Counted from the stretch's first letter, positions 1 through 5,855 are shown. The stretch: 5,964 bases of DNA from SSSZ01 sp035345935 (GCA_035345935.1 DAORDK010000157.1:1-5964); one strand, 5' to 3'. The notes: generated by a model not told the origin, from the sequence alone. Program-made: numbers and translations.

Positions 1-55
1 CCATCCGGACATCTGTGCTTGGCAGAAAAGCGGACATCTCTGCTTTGGATTGACA
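1..55. mobile_element. Probable terminal end of an IS21-family insertion sequence (partial)
   Basis: The first 55 bases look like the outward end of an IS21-type element. Two near-identical 15-nt repeats begin CGGACATCT (6-20 and 31-45), and the segment finishes in TTGACA at 50-55. IS21-family elements carry several copies of a short repeat at each end and terminate in TG...CA. Read inwards, this end starts TGTCAATCCAAAG, which I recognise as typical of the family. The body with istA/istB would lie to the left of the window, so neither completeness nor the target-site duplication can be checked. It might instead be a relic end without a functional element. The family assignment rests on the end structure alone. 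Confidence 0.55.
6..45 (+). repeat. Pair of 15-nt direct repeats with 25-nt period
   Basis: CGGACATCTGTGCTT at 6-20 recurs as CGGACATCTCTGCTT at 31-45, with 14 of 15 bases identical and 10 nt between the copies. Repeats of this kind at an element end are the usual transposase-binding sites of IS21-type elements. The repeat itself is seen directly; the transposase-binding role is inferred from the family. Confidence 0.75.
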
Positions 56-79
56 ACCCTGGTGGACAAAGGGTATCGG
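50..79 (+). promoter_or_regulatory. Candidate outward promoter at the IS end, reading into desA
   Basis: A perfect -35 hexamer TTGACA (50-55) forms the last bases of the putative IS end. About 18 nt downstream, TATCGG (74-79) matches a -10 hexamer at only its first three positions. IS21 ends are known to supply an outward -35 that builds a promoter with adjacent DNA. If active, transcription would start near position 86, just before the desA start codon. The -35 is strong and the -10 poor, so this is a tentative call. Confidence 0.3.
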
Positions 80-100
80 GAGTAGAGGCCGTGGCGTAGA

Positions 101-1303
101 ATGAATCGTCCAGACTTTCCCGGAGGCTTCGTGTCATTCTTGTTTCCCGGCGTGTTCGATTTGCCCTGGTGGGGCTATGTATTAACGACTCTTGCGCTGA
201 CCCACGTAACCATTGCCGCGGTCACCATTTTTCTGCATCGCTGCCAGGCTCACCGCGCCTTGGAACTTGCACCGCTGCCCTCCCATTTCTTCCGCTTCTG
301 GCTTTGGTTAACCACCGGAATGATCACCCGGGAGTGGGCGGCGATCCACCGCAAGCACCACGCCAGGTGCGAAACCGCCGACGACCCTCACAGCCCTCAA
401 GTCCTGGGTCTCAATCGCGTGCTGTGGGGCGGGGTCTTTCTCTATGTGCGCGAGTCCCACAATGCGGAGACCCTGGCCCGATTCGGTCAGGGCACGCCGG
501 AGGACTGGATCGAACGCAATCTCTATACGCCGCTTCACAAGTATGGCGTCGTCCTCATGGCCCTGATCGACCTCGCCCTCTTCGGTCCCCTGCCGGGGGC
601 GCTGATCTGGGGCGTGCAGATGGTCTGGATTCCCTTCTGGGCTGCGGGGGTGATCAATGGGATCGGTCACTACTGGGGTTACCGCAATTTCGGGTGTGCC
701 GATGCCTCCAGCAACATCGTCCCCTGGGGCATTCTCATCGGTGGCGAGGAACTGCACAACAACCATCATGCCTTTGCCACCTCGGCCAAGCTATCCAACC
801 GCTGGTACGAATTCGACATCGGCTGGCTCTATATCCGCATCCTGGCGATCCTCGGTATGGCACGGGTCAAGAAGGTCGCGCCGACACCCCGTCTGGTCGC
901 GCCGCGACCGGTAGTCGATCTTGCCACCCTGCAGGCGGTCATCGCGCATCGTTACGATGTCCTTTCCCGCTATACAAAATACCTGCGTGAACTCTACCGC
1001 CAGGAGATGGATGACCTTGCGGACCGCACGCAGTTCAGGGGACTCCGCCGCTGGCTGGAGGTCGATGCCCGCGAGGTTCCCGCCGATCTGCGGGCGCGGC
1101 TTGATGCTTTGTTGGCGCGGAGCCAACCCCTGGCTACCGTTTATTCCATGCGGGAAGAGCTGGCTGAAATCTGGAGCCGCACCAATGCCAGTGCGGAGCA
1201 ACTCGTGAAAGCGCTCCAGGACTGGTGTGGTAAGGCCGATGCTTCGGGGATCGCCCAGTTGCGGGAAATGTCCCTGAGATTGCGCAGCTATGCGCCGGCT
1301 TGA
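101..1303 (+). CDS. desA: Membrane fatty-acid (phospholipid acyl chain) delta-9 desaturase, DesA-like
   Basis: This is a di-iron integral-membrane desaturase that uses O2 and an electron donor to insert a cis double bond into acyl chains, adjusting membrane fluidity. The three histidine boxes are intact: HRCQAH (46-51), HRKHH (83-87) and HNNHH (219-223). An extra conserved histidine sits in GHYWGYRN (about 190). Hydrophobic stretches lie near 23-45, 63-75, 148-165 and 168-187. The roughly 400-aa length and the helical C-terminal tail (about 270-400) match Pseudomonas DesA as I remember it, which desaturates phospholipid-bound chains; an acyl-CoA substrate is the alternative. The start is uncertain. 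ATG 101 has only a distant GAGG, and an in-frame TAG at 83-85 bars anything much longer. GTG 131 follows a GGAGG (122-126) at 4 nt and would give 390 aa beginning at the conserved FLFPGVFDLPWWG. The gene overlaps dsbB by 14 bases and probably shares its transcript. Confidence 0.9.
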   Translation: MNRPDFPGGFVSFLFPGVFDLPWWGYVLTTLALTHVTIAAVTIFLHRCQAHRALELAPLPSHFFRFWLWLTTGMITREWAAIHRKHHARCETADDPHSPQVLGLNRVLWGGVFLYVRESHNAETLARFGQGTPEDWIERNLYTPLHKYGVVLMALIDLALFGPLPGALIWGVQMVWIPFWAAGVINGIGHYWGYRNFGCADASSNIVPWGILIGGEELHNNHHAFATSAKLSNRWYEFDIGWLYIRILAILGMARVKKVAPTPRLVAPRPVVDLATLQAVIAHRYDVLSRYTKYLRELYRQEMDDLADRTQFRGLRRWLEVDAREVPADLRARLDALLARSQPLATVYSMREELAEIWSRTNASAEQLVKALQDWCGKADASGIAQLREMSLRLRSYAPA

Positions 1304-1802
1304 GTGCCGGTTTCTGGCCGCAGTACCGGTTCGGGCCTGGTTTGCAACTCTGGCGCTGGCGACCTGGGGCTTGGTCGCGGTGGGCTTGGAACTGCAGGCC
1401 CTTCTGCGTCTGGCGCCCTGTCCGTTGTGCATTTTCCAGCGGATACTCTACCTGGCGATAGGATTTCTCGGGCTGGTGGGCTTTCTCCTCCCGACGGTCC
1501 GCCTCGTCTGGTGCGCCCTGGTTGCCTTGCTTGGACTGGGGGGGGCGGCAGTGGCGGGCTACCAGAGCTGGATGCAGGCATTTCCCCAACTTGCCACGGA
1601 GTGCGGCTACGCCGAACCCAACGCAATCGAGCGCCTGGTCGATTATCTGGGTATGCAATGGCCTGGACTCTTTCTCGCTACCGGATTCTGTACCAGCCGC
1701 GATTGGGAATTCCTCGGGTTGTCCATGGCCAACTGGTCGTTCTTCGTGTTTCTTGGCTGTGCGGGGCTTGCGCTCGCGCTGGCCGTCCGCCGCGGGCAAT
1801 AA
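1290..1802 (+). CDS. dsbB: Disulfide bond formation protein B (DsbA:quinone oxidoreductase)
   Basis: DsbB reoxidises periplasmic DsbA and passes the electrons to membrane quinone, sustaining disulfide formation in secreted proteins. The 170-aa product has four hydrophobic helices (about 15-35, 46-66, 70-92 and 148-166). The first periplasmic loop carries the CPLC redox motif (C44, C47), followed by the conserved Q50-R51 near the quinone site. The second loop holds the other cysteine pair, C105 (ATECGY) and C134 (TGFCTS). The tail WEFLGLSMANWS is typical of the family. The ATG lies inside the end of desA (14-base overlap) with no strong ribosome binding site, suggesting translational coupling. 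An intrinsic terminator begins within its stop codon. No essential residue is missing. Confidence 0.95.
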   Translation: MRRLECRFLAAVPVRAWFATLALATWGLVAVGLELQALLRLAPCPLCIFQRILYLAIGFLGLVGFLLPTVRLVWCALVALLGLGGAAVAGYQSWMQAFPQLATECGYAEPNAIERLVDYLGMQWPGLFLATGFCTSRDWEFLGLSMANWSFFVFLGCAGLALALAVRRGQ

Positions 1803-1827
1803 AAAACCCGCCGGAAGGCGGGTTTTT
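1801..1827. terminator. Bidirectional intrinsic terminator between dsbB and rpmG
   Basis: An 11-bp perfect stem (1802-1812 with 1817-1827) closes on a GGAA tetraloop. Its GC core is CCCGCC/GGCGGG, flanked by A5 on one side and T5 on the other, so it gives a U-tract in both directions. It overlaps the dsbB stop codon and lies 15 nt beyond the rpmG stop, so it can end both convergent transcripts. Confidence 0.93.
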
Positions 1828-1842
1828 CTACAAGGGAGGGAC

Positions 1843-2010
1843 TTACTTGAGTTTTACTTCCTTGAAAGCCACATGCTTACGAGCTTTCGGATCATACTTC
1901 ACGAACTCCAGCTTCTCAGGCGTCGTGCGCTTGTTCTTGGAGGTGGTGTAGAAGTAGCCGGTGCCGGCAGTGGATTCCAGCTTGATCTTTTCGCGACCGC
2001 CTTTAGCCAT
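1843..2010 (-). CDS. rpmG: 50S ribosomal protein L33 (zinc-free form)
   Basis: This 55-aa basic protein of the large ribosomal subunit begins MAKGGREKIKLEST and ends HVAFKEVKLK. It contains the family signature GYFYTTSKNKR and PEKLEFVKYDP. It has no cysteines, so it is the C-minus form without the zinc ribbon found in some other L33 paralogs. Translation starts at the ATG at 2010, with an AAGGAAGAG ribosome binding site a few bases upstream (about 2016-2024). It follows rpmB by 19 nt in what is clearly one operon, and its transcript should end at the bidirectional hairpin 1801-1827. Length and composition are normal for the family. Confidence 0.96.
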   Translation of the reverse strand: MAKGGREKIKLESTAGTGYFYTTSKNKRTTPEKLEFVKYDPKARKHVAFKEVKLK

Positions 2011-2029
2011 TTCGCTCTTCCTTTATCAA

Positions 2030-2263
2030 TCAGACTTCGCCACGGGCTCGCAGATCGGCCAGGACGGCGTCGATGCCGTTCTTGTCGATGATGCGCAGGC
2101 CGGCGTTGGAAACGCGCAGGCGGATGAAGCGGTTTTCACTTTCAACCCAGAAACGGCGGTATTGCAGGTTGGGCAGGAAGCGGCGCTTCGTTTTGTTGTT
2201 GGCGTGGGAAACGTTGTTCCCGACCATCGGGCTCTTGCCCGTCACTTGGCAGACTCGCGCCAT
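2030..2263 (-). CDS. rpmB: 50S ribosomal protein L28
   Basis: This 77-aa component of the large ribosomal subunit has the canonical start MARVCQVTGKSPMVGNNVSHA, followed by KTKRRFLPNLQ, RFWVESENRFIRLRVS and the C-terminal GIDAVLADLRARGE. It is close to the E. coli protein over its whole length. The start ATG at 2263 is preceded by GGAG about 8-9 nt upstream. It is the promoter-proximal member of the rpmB-rpmG pair. It lies downstream of radC in the same direction, but an 88-nt spacer contains a good sigma70-type promoter, so it need not depend on radC transcription. Confidence 0.97.
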   Translation of the reverse strand: MARVCQVTGKSPMVGNNVSHANNKTKRRFLPNLQYRRFWVESENRFIRLRVSNAGLRIIDKNGIDAVLADLRARGEV

Positions 2264-2285
2264 GATGGGTGCTCCAGTTCCGGTA

Positions 2286-2319
2286 ATTCGTTAGAGGAAA
2301 GCCCGCAATTCTAACGAAT
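2286..2319. repeat. 10-bp perfect inverted repeat across the rpmB promoter
   Basis: ATTCGTTAGA (2286-2295) and TCTAACGAAT (2310-2319) are perfect inverted copies around a 14-nt spacer. One arm contains the -10 hexamer of the predicted rpmB promoter and the other lies about 6-16 nt downstream of the predicted start. The arms therefore straddle the transcription start rather than forming an mRNA hairpin. This resembles an operator for a dimeric regulator, but no regulator is identifiable and the role is inference. Confidence 0.6.
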
Positions 2320-2337
2320 AAGCTTGTGTCCGATCAA
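2308..2337 (-). promoter_or_regulatory. Sigma70-type promoter for rpmB-rpmG
   Basis: On the minus strand, TTGATC (2332-2337, four of six consensus bases) and TAGAAT (2308-2313, five of six) are separated by 18 bp. This puts the start site near 2301 and leaves a leader of roughly 38 nt before rpmB. It fits the expectation that ribosomal protein genes are expressed far more strongly than the upstream radC. A 6-bp inverted repeat, GTCCGA/TCGGAC (2328-2333 and 2346-2351), overlaps the -35. Confidence 0.55.
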
Positions 2338-2351
2338 GCGTTTTTTCGGAC

Positions 2352-3032
2352 TCAGAGCAGGCCACGCTCCGAGAAGGAGAGGGCCTGAGCGGTGCCGGCG
2401 ACGATGAAATGGTCGAGAACCTTGACGTCCACCAGAGTCAAGGCATCCTTCAGGCTACGGGTGAGGGACTCGTCGGCCCGCGAGGGTTCCGCCACCCCGG
2501 AAGGATGGTTATGGGCGAGGATGACTGCGGCGGCATTGCGGGCGAGGGCCGCCTTGACCACTTCCCGGGGGTAGACGCTGGTGCCGGTGAGGCTGCCGCG
2601 GAAAAGCTCCTCGGCGAGGATGAGGCGATTCTGGGCGTCGAGCCAAAGAGCGACGAAAACTTCGTGGGGGCGGCCGGCGAGGTGCAGGCGCAGCCAGTCG
2701 CGCACTGAGGCAGGGGACGTGAACGCGTCCCGGCCGGCGAGATCCTGGGCCAGCGCCCGGCGAGCCAGTTCGAAGCTGGCCTTCAACTGGGCTGCCTTGG
2801 CGACGCCGATTCCGGGAACCTGGGCAAGATCGGCCAGTGGCGCCTCGACCAGGGCCTCCAGGCGCCCGCGGTAGCGCTGCAGGAGATCCCGGGCCAGGTC
2901 GACGGCGCTCTTTCCGCGGACGCCCACCCGCAGATAGATGGCGAGCAATTCGGCGTCGGAGAGGGCCCCGGGGCCGAGTTTGAGGAGCCTCTCCCGGGGG
3001 CGCTCGCCCTCCGGCCAGTCGGTGATGGCCAT
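2352..3032 (-). CDS. radC: RadC family JAMM/MPN-domain protein
   Basis: This 226-aa protein begins MAITDWPEGERPRERLLKLG, the usual N-terminus of betaproteobacterial RadC. A longer frame runs back to 3125 but would overlap coaBC, so the ATG at 3032 is chosen. A helix-hairpin-helix-like segment (VPGIGVAKA, about 72-80) precedes the metal-dependent JAMM domain. The metal ligands are H174 and H176 in HNHPSG and D187 in SRADES, with the conserved glutamate at about 124 (HEVFVALWLD). The name comes from an old E. coli repair phenotype that was later attributed to another gene, so its cellular role is unsettled. DNA binding is suggested by the HhH and peptidase-like or nuclease chemistry by the JAMM site. 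It diverges from coaBC and is followed by rpmB-rpmG, a widely conserved arrangement. Confidence 0.95.
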   Translation of the reverse strand: MAITDWPEGERPRERLLKLGPGALSDAELLAIYLRVGVRGKSAVDLARDLLQRYRGRLEALVEAPLADLAQVPGIGVAKAAQLKASFELARRALAQDLAGRDAFTSPASVRDWLRLHLAGRPHEVFVALWLDAQNRLILAEELFRGSLTGTSVYPREVVKAALARNAAAVILAHNHPSGVAEPSRADESLTRSLKDALTLVDVKVLDHFIVAGTAQALSFSERGLL

Positions 3033-3043
3033 GGGATTTCCAG

Positions 3044-3067
3044 TAGAATGGATTGCATCCCATTCTA
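3044..3067. promoter_or_regulatory. Symmetric divergent promoter of radC and coaBC
   Basis: TAGAATGG (3044-3051) and its inverted copy CCATTCTA (3060-3067) enclose 8 nt. Each arm holds a TAGAAT -10-like hexamer, the + strand copy facing coaBC and the minus strand copy facing radC. Predicted starts fall at about 3056 and 3055, giving leaders of about 23 nt for both genes. The -35 matches are poor on both sides: gTGAtg at 3022-3027 for coaBC, and ctgcaa (minus strand, 3085-3090) for radC. The promoter assignment therefore rests on the -10 elements and the gene layout. The palindrome could instead be, or also be, a repressor site. Confidence 0.5.
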
Positions 3068-3078
3068 GCGGCAAGACA

Positions 3079-4269
3079 ATGGAATTGCAGGACAAAAGCA
3101 TCGTTCTCGGCGTGACCGGCGGCATTGCCGCCTATAAGGCGGCGGAGCTCTGCCGCCTTCTGGTCAAGGCGGGCGCTCACGTGCAGGTGGCCATGACCGA
3201 GGCGGCGACCCACTTCGTGACGCCGACAACTTTTCAGGCGCTCTCCGGCCGGGCCGTGTTCGTCGATCAATGGGATCCGCGCATGCCCAACGGCATGGCC
3301 CACATCGATCTGTCGCGGCGGGCCGACTGTATCGTGGTGGCCCCGGCATCGGCGGATTTCGTCGCCCGCGTCGCCCTGGGGCTCGCCGACGATCTCCTGA
3401 CCACCCTGGTGCTTGCGCGGGATTGCCCGCTGCTGGCAGCGCCGGCCATGAACCGCCAGATGTGGGAAAACCCTGCCACCCGCCGCAACGTGGCGACTTT
3501 GCTGGGCGACGGCGTCCGCATTCTTGGTCCGGCCAGCGGCGAGCAAGCCTGTGGCGAGGTGGGCGCAGGACGCATGCTGGAGCCTGACGAAATTTTCGAG
3601 GAAATGCTGGCCTTCTTTGTGCCCAAGGTTCTCGCGGGCTGCCGGGTGTTGCTGACCGCCGGGCCCACCTTCGAGGCCATCGATGCGGTACGCGGCATCA
3701 CCAATCTCTCTTCCGGCCGGATGGGCTACGCCGTTGCCCGGGCGGCGCGCCGCGCCGGCGCTACGGTGACCCTGGTCTCGGGCCCGGTGGAATTGCCTGC
3801 ACCCGTCGGCGTCGAGCGCATTGCGGTCCGCAGCGCCCTGGACATGCATCGGGAGGTGATGGCCCGTGCGGCGGATTGCGACGTCTTCATCGGTGTCGCC
3901 GCGGTGGCGGATTACCGCCCGGCGGCGACGGCGGGCCACAAGCTCAAGAAGGATGCCGGCGGCGTGCCGCCGGTGACGCTGGTGGAGAATCCGGACATCC
4001 TAGCCGCAGTCGCCGCCCTGCCGCGGCCGCCGTTCTGCGTGGGTTTCGCGGCGGAGAGCGGAAATCTGGAAGAGTACGCCCAGGTCAAGCGGACCAAGAA
4101 AAAGGTGCCCCTGATCGCCGCCAACCTCATCCAGGACGGCTTCGGCGGCGACGACAACCGCCTGGTCCTGGTGGACGATGCCGGCGTCCACCCTCTGACT
4201 CCGGGTGCCAAGGATGTCCTCGCCCGGCAGCTGATCGAGCACATGGCCAAACTTCTGGAAGAGCGCTGA
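3079..4269 (+). CDS. coaBC: Bifunctional phosphopantothenoylcysteine decarboxylase / phosphopantothenate-cysteine ligase
   Basis: This enzyme catalyses two consecutive steps of coenzyme A synthesis: ligation of cysteine to 4'-phosphopantothenate, then decarboxylation to 4'-phosphopantetheine. The 396-aa protein has an N-terminal flavoprotein CoaC domain (about 1-185) with GVTGGIAAYKAAEL, catalytic H75 in GMAHIDLSR, PAMNRQMW (N125) and the lid cysteine C158 in EQACGEVGAGRM. These match the E. coli numbering. The CoaB domain (about 190-396) has TAGPTFEAIDAVRGITNLSSGRMG with N209, VAAVADYRP, and the lysine cluster K288-K291 that includes the catalytic lysine. The start at MELQDKSIVLG is the family's usual one. 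In-frame ATGs farther left (such as 3031) are rejected because they add non-conserved residues into radC. The ribosome binding site is weak. The stop overlaps the dut start (TGATG). Confidence 0.97.
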   Translation: MELQDKSIVLGVTGGIAAYKAAELCRLLVKAGAHVQVAMTEAATHFVTPTTFQALSGRAVFVDQWDPRMPNGMAHIDLSRRADCIVVAPASADFVARVALGLADDLLTTLVLARDCPLLAAPAMNRQMWENPATRRNVATLLGDGVRILGPASGEQACGEVGAGRMLEPDEIFEEMLAFFVPKVLAGCRVLLTAGPTFEAIDAVRGITNLSSGRMGYAVARAARRAGATVTLVSGPVELPAPVGVERIAVRSALDMHREVMARAADCDVFIGVAAVADYRPAATAGHKLKKDAGGVPPVTLVENPDILAAVAALPRPPFCVGFAAESGNLEEYAQVKRTKKKVPLIAANLIQDGFGGDDNRLVLVDDAGVHPLTPGAKDVLARQLIEHMAKLLEER

Positions 4270-4718
4270 TGCACCGTATCGATGTCCGCATACTCGATTC
4301 CCGTCTCAGGGAATCGCCGCCCCATTACGCCACCCCGGGTTCCGCCGGTCTCGACCTGCGGGCCTGTCTCGAGACCCCCGTGCACCTGCCTCCGGGAGGG
4401 ACGATCCTGGTGCCGACCGGGATGGCCGTCCACCTGGCCGATCCGGGACTGGCGGCGATGATCCTCCCGCGCTCCGGCCTCGGCCACAAATACGGCATCG
4501 TGCTGGGCAATCTGGTGGGGCTGATCGATTCCGACTACCAGGGGGAAATCATGGTGTCGGTGTGGAACCGCGGACGCGAGAGCTTCACCCTCAACCCCCT
4601 CGACCGCATCGCCCAGCTCGTGGTGGTGCCGGTCCTCCAGGTGGGCTTCAACGTGGTGGACGAATTCGAAGTCTCGGTCCGGGGCGAGGGGGGCTTCGGC
4701 AGTACCGGCAAGTCGTGA
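4269..4718 (+). CDS. dut: Deoxyuridine 5'-triphosphate nucleotidohydrolase (dUTPase)
   Basis: This trimeric dUTPase hydrolyses dUTP to dUMP and pyrophosphate, keeping uracil out of DNA and supplying the thymidylate precursor. All five family motifs are present in the 149-aa protein: I, PGSAGLDLRA (23-32); II, PRSGL (67-71) followed by GHKYGI; III, GLIDSDYQGEIMVSVWNRG (84-102), with the catalytic aspartate and the uracil-binding hairpin; IV, RIAQLVV (113-119); and V, RGEGGFGSTG (138-147), the glycine-rich phosphate-binding tail. The ATG overlaps the coaBC stop by one base, and the stop overlaps the start of the next gene (GTGA), so translation is probably coupled across all three. The coaBC-dut pair is conserved in many proteobacteria. 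Confidence 0.97.
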   Translation: MHRIDVRILDSRLRESPPHYATPGSAGLDLRACLETPVHLPPGGTILVPTGMAVHLADPGLAAMILPRSGLGHKYGIVLGNLVGLIDSDYQGEIMVSVWNRGRESFTLNPLDRIAQLVVVPVLQVGFNVVDEFEVSVRGEGGFGSTGKS

Positions 4719-5311
4719 AGGCGCTGCTGGCCGGCCTCGCTTTCTTCGCTGCCGGTGCGGCCGGTGCAGCGGAGGACGCTGCATACGCCCGCGGCGAAGA
4801 ACTGGTCATGGGCCGCTGCTTCCTCTGCCACGGCGCTTCCGGGGACAGCTCCAGCCCGCTTTATCCCAAGATCGCCGGCCAGCATCCGACCTATCTCTAC
4901 AAGCAGATGCGCAACTACCTCTCCGGCGAGCGGGAGGGGACCGATATGCGCAAGGCCTTGGCCGAGCTGAGCGATGCGGACCTAAGAGCCCTCGCCACCT
5001 ACTACAGCCGCCAGCCGACCACCCGTGGCAATTCGTCCTATCCCCAGATGCGCGAGGCCGGCGAGCGCCTTTTCCGGGAGGGAAATCCGGCCACTGGCCT
5101 GAAACCCTGCAAAGAATGCCATGGCGACGAAGGTGGCGGCACCGACAAGACTCCCCGCCTCGCGGGCCAGCATGCCCTCTATATCGAAACCCAGTTGAGC
5201 CTGTTCGAGGAAAGGCGGCGCACCAACGACAACGAGAAGATGCACGATGTCGCCAAGCGCTTATCCATCGACGAGATGCGCGCCGTCGCCGAGTACTTGC
5301 GGGGGCTGTGA
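4715..5311 (+). CDS. Secreted diheme c-type cytochrome, cytochrome c4-like
   Basis: This 198-aa precursor has an N-terminal signal sequence (K2, hydrophobic 3-16, AGAA near 16-19, cleavage around residue 18-19), so the mature protein is periplasmic. It contains two homologous class I cytochrome c domains. The first has the heme site CFLCH (35-39) with M78 as likely distal ligand; the second has CKECH (132-136) with M176. The repeated pattern CxxCHG...PKIAGQH/PRLAGQH...YLYKQM/YIETQL is typical of cytochrome c4, an electron carrier to terminal oxidases. The start is a GTG at 4715 that overlaps the dut stop by 4 nt. The frame stays open farther left inside dut, but the signal peptide fixes this start. 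There is no clear ribosome binding site, so reinitiation after dut is likely. The partner oxidase is not in the window. Confidence 0.92.
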   Translation: MKALLAGLAFFAAGAAGAAEDAAYARGEELVMGRCFLCHGASGDSSSPLYPKIAGQHPTYLYKQMRNYLSGEREGTDMRKALAELSDADLRALATYYSRQPTTRGNSSYPQMREAGERLFREGNPATGLKPCKECHGDEGGGTDKTPRLAGQHALYIETQLSLFEERRRTNDNEKMHDVAKRLSIDEMRAVAEYLRGL

Positions 5312-5472
5312 ACCGGTCGACGAAGGGACTCCGGAAGCGTATCGCAGAGCTCCGTATGCAGGTATCTACATAGGTGAGCCCGTTGCGGGCTGTTCCGCTC
5401 CCTGCTCCCGGCGGGGCAGGTGTTCAGTCCTGGAGCGCAGGAATCCCGGCAATACCCTTGCGGTTCATGGGG
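5312..5472. other. Convergent intergenic gap with two short hairpins, no gene seen
   Basis: This 161-bp stretch separates the stop codons of the cytochrome gene and the DUF779 gene. It holds AGCCCG-ttg-CGGGCT (5377-5391) and a 7-bp stem CTGCTCC-cggc-GGGGCAG (5402-5419, one G-T pair). Neither is followed by a T-run on either strand, so they are at best weak or Rho-assisted transcript ends. No tRNA or credible small ORF is visible. Confidence 0.5.
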
Positions 5473-5850
5473 TTATGCGCAGAGGCCGCGGTCGACGAGA
5501 TCGGCCCATTCGGCGTCGGTAAAGAGGCGCGACCGGGAAATGAAGGACTTGCCCTCCGGGCGATCAAGCGAAAAATCTCCCCCGCCGTAGCAGTGTTGCA
5601 AGTCGATGATCACCTGGGTGTGCTTATGGAACTCGTAGTGCGACTTGCTGATGTAAAAGGGGCATCCGCCGATTTCTCCAAGAAGCTCGTCGTTTCCTGA
5701 AATGGTGATTTCGCCTGGCAACAGGCAGTTGGGGACGCTGTTGTCGCAGCAACCCCCCGATTGGTAGAACATGAGGGGCGAATTGTGTTTCTTTTTCAGG
5801 TAGTCGATGAATTCCAGTGCCTCGACCGTGGCGGTGACGCGTTCGACCAT
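5473..5850 (-). CDS. DUF779 family protein, aldehyde dehydrogenase neighbour
   Basis: This is a 125-aa soluble protein of the DUF779 family; I know of no established activity for it. Family hallmarks are the start RVTATVEALEFI, LMFYQSGGCCDNSVPNC (26-42), LLGEIGGCPFYISKSHYEF (57-75), HTQVIID (77-83) and the C-terminal SRSRLFTDAEW (105-115). It is unusually cysteine- and histidine-rich for a cytosolic protein: C34, C35, C42, C63, C87, C124, H71, H75 and H77. This suggests metal binding or redox activity, which is inference. The start is the ATG at 5850, preceded by GGAGG (5856-5860) at 5 nt; a TTG at 5862 is possible but lies upstream of that site. The gene follows the end of an aldehyde dehydrogenase on the same strand, with a terminator between them. 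DUF779 genes are recurrent neighbours of NAD-dependent aldehyde dehydrogenases, so a maturation or accessory role is plausible. Confidence 0.85.
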   Translation of the reverse strand: MVERVTATVEALEFIDYLKKKHNSPLMFYQSGGCCDNSVPNCLLPGEITISGNDELLGEIGGCPFYISKSHYEFHKHTQVIIDLQHCYGGGDFSLDRPEGKSFISRSRLFTDAEWADLVDRGLCA

Positions 5851-5855
5851 GGCGG

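Noticed and set aside
791..1799. Long minus-strand frames (213 and 221 codons) opposite desA and dsbB
   Set aside because: They lie opposite two genes with intact family motifs, show no recognisable domain and have low-complexity composition.
2938..3078. N-terminal extension of coaBC into radC
   Set aside because: The frame is open, but the added residues are not CoaBC-like. MELQDKSIVLGVTGG is the family's normal start and gives E. coli numbering for H75, N125 and C158.
3033..3125. N-terminal extension of radC to a start at 3125
   Set aside because: It would overlap the coaBC start and adds 31 residues absent from RadC proteins as I know them. MAITDWPEGERPRERL is the usual beginning.
2509..3939. 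476-codon open frame on the minus strand spanning radC and coaBC
   Set aside because: It runs antisense to coaBC and out of frame across radC, both well-supported genes. Its composition is the Arg/Gly/His-rich type expected of shadow frames in GC-rich DNA.
5377..5419. Two hairpins after the cytochrome gene as intrinsic terminators
   Set aside because: Stems of 6 and 7 bp without a T-run on either strand do not meet the usual Rho-independent pattern, so they are reported only as content of the gap.
5374..5700. 108-codon + strand frame opposite the DUF779 gene
   Set aside because: The minus-strand DUF779 reading has family motifs and a good ribosome binding site. This frame has neither.
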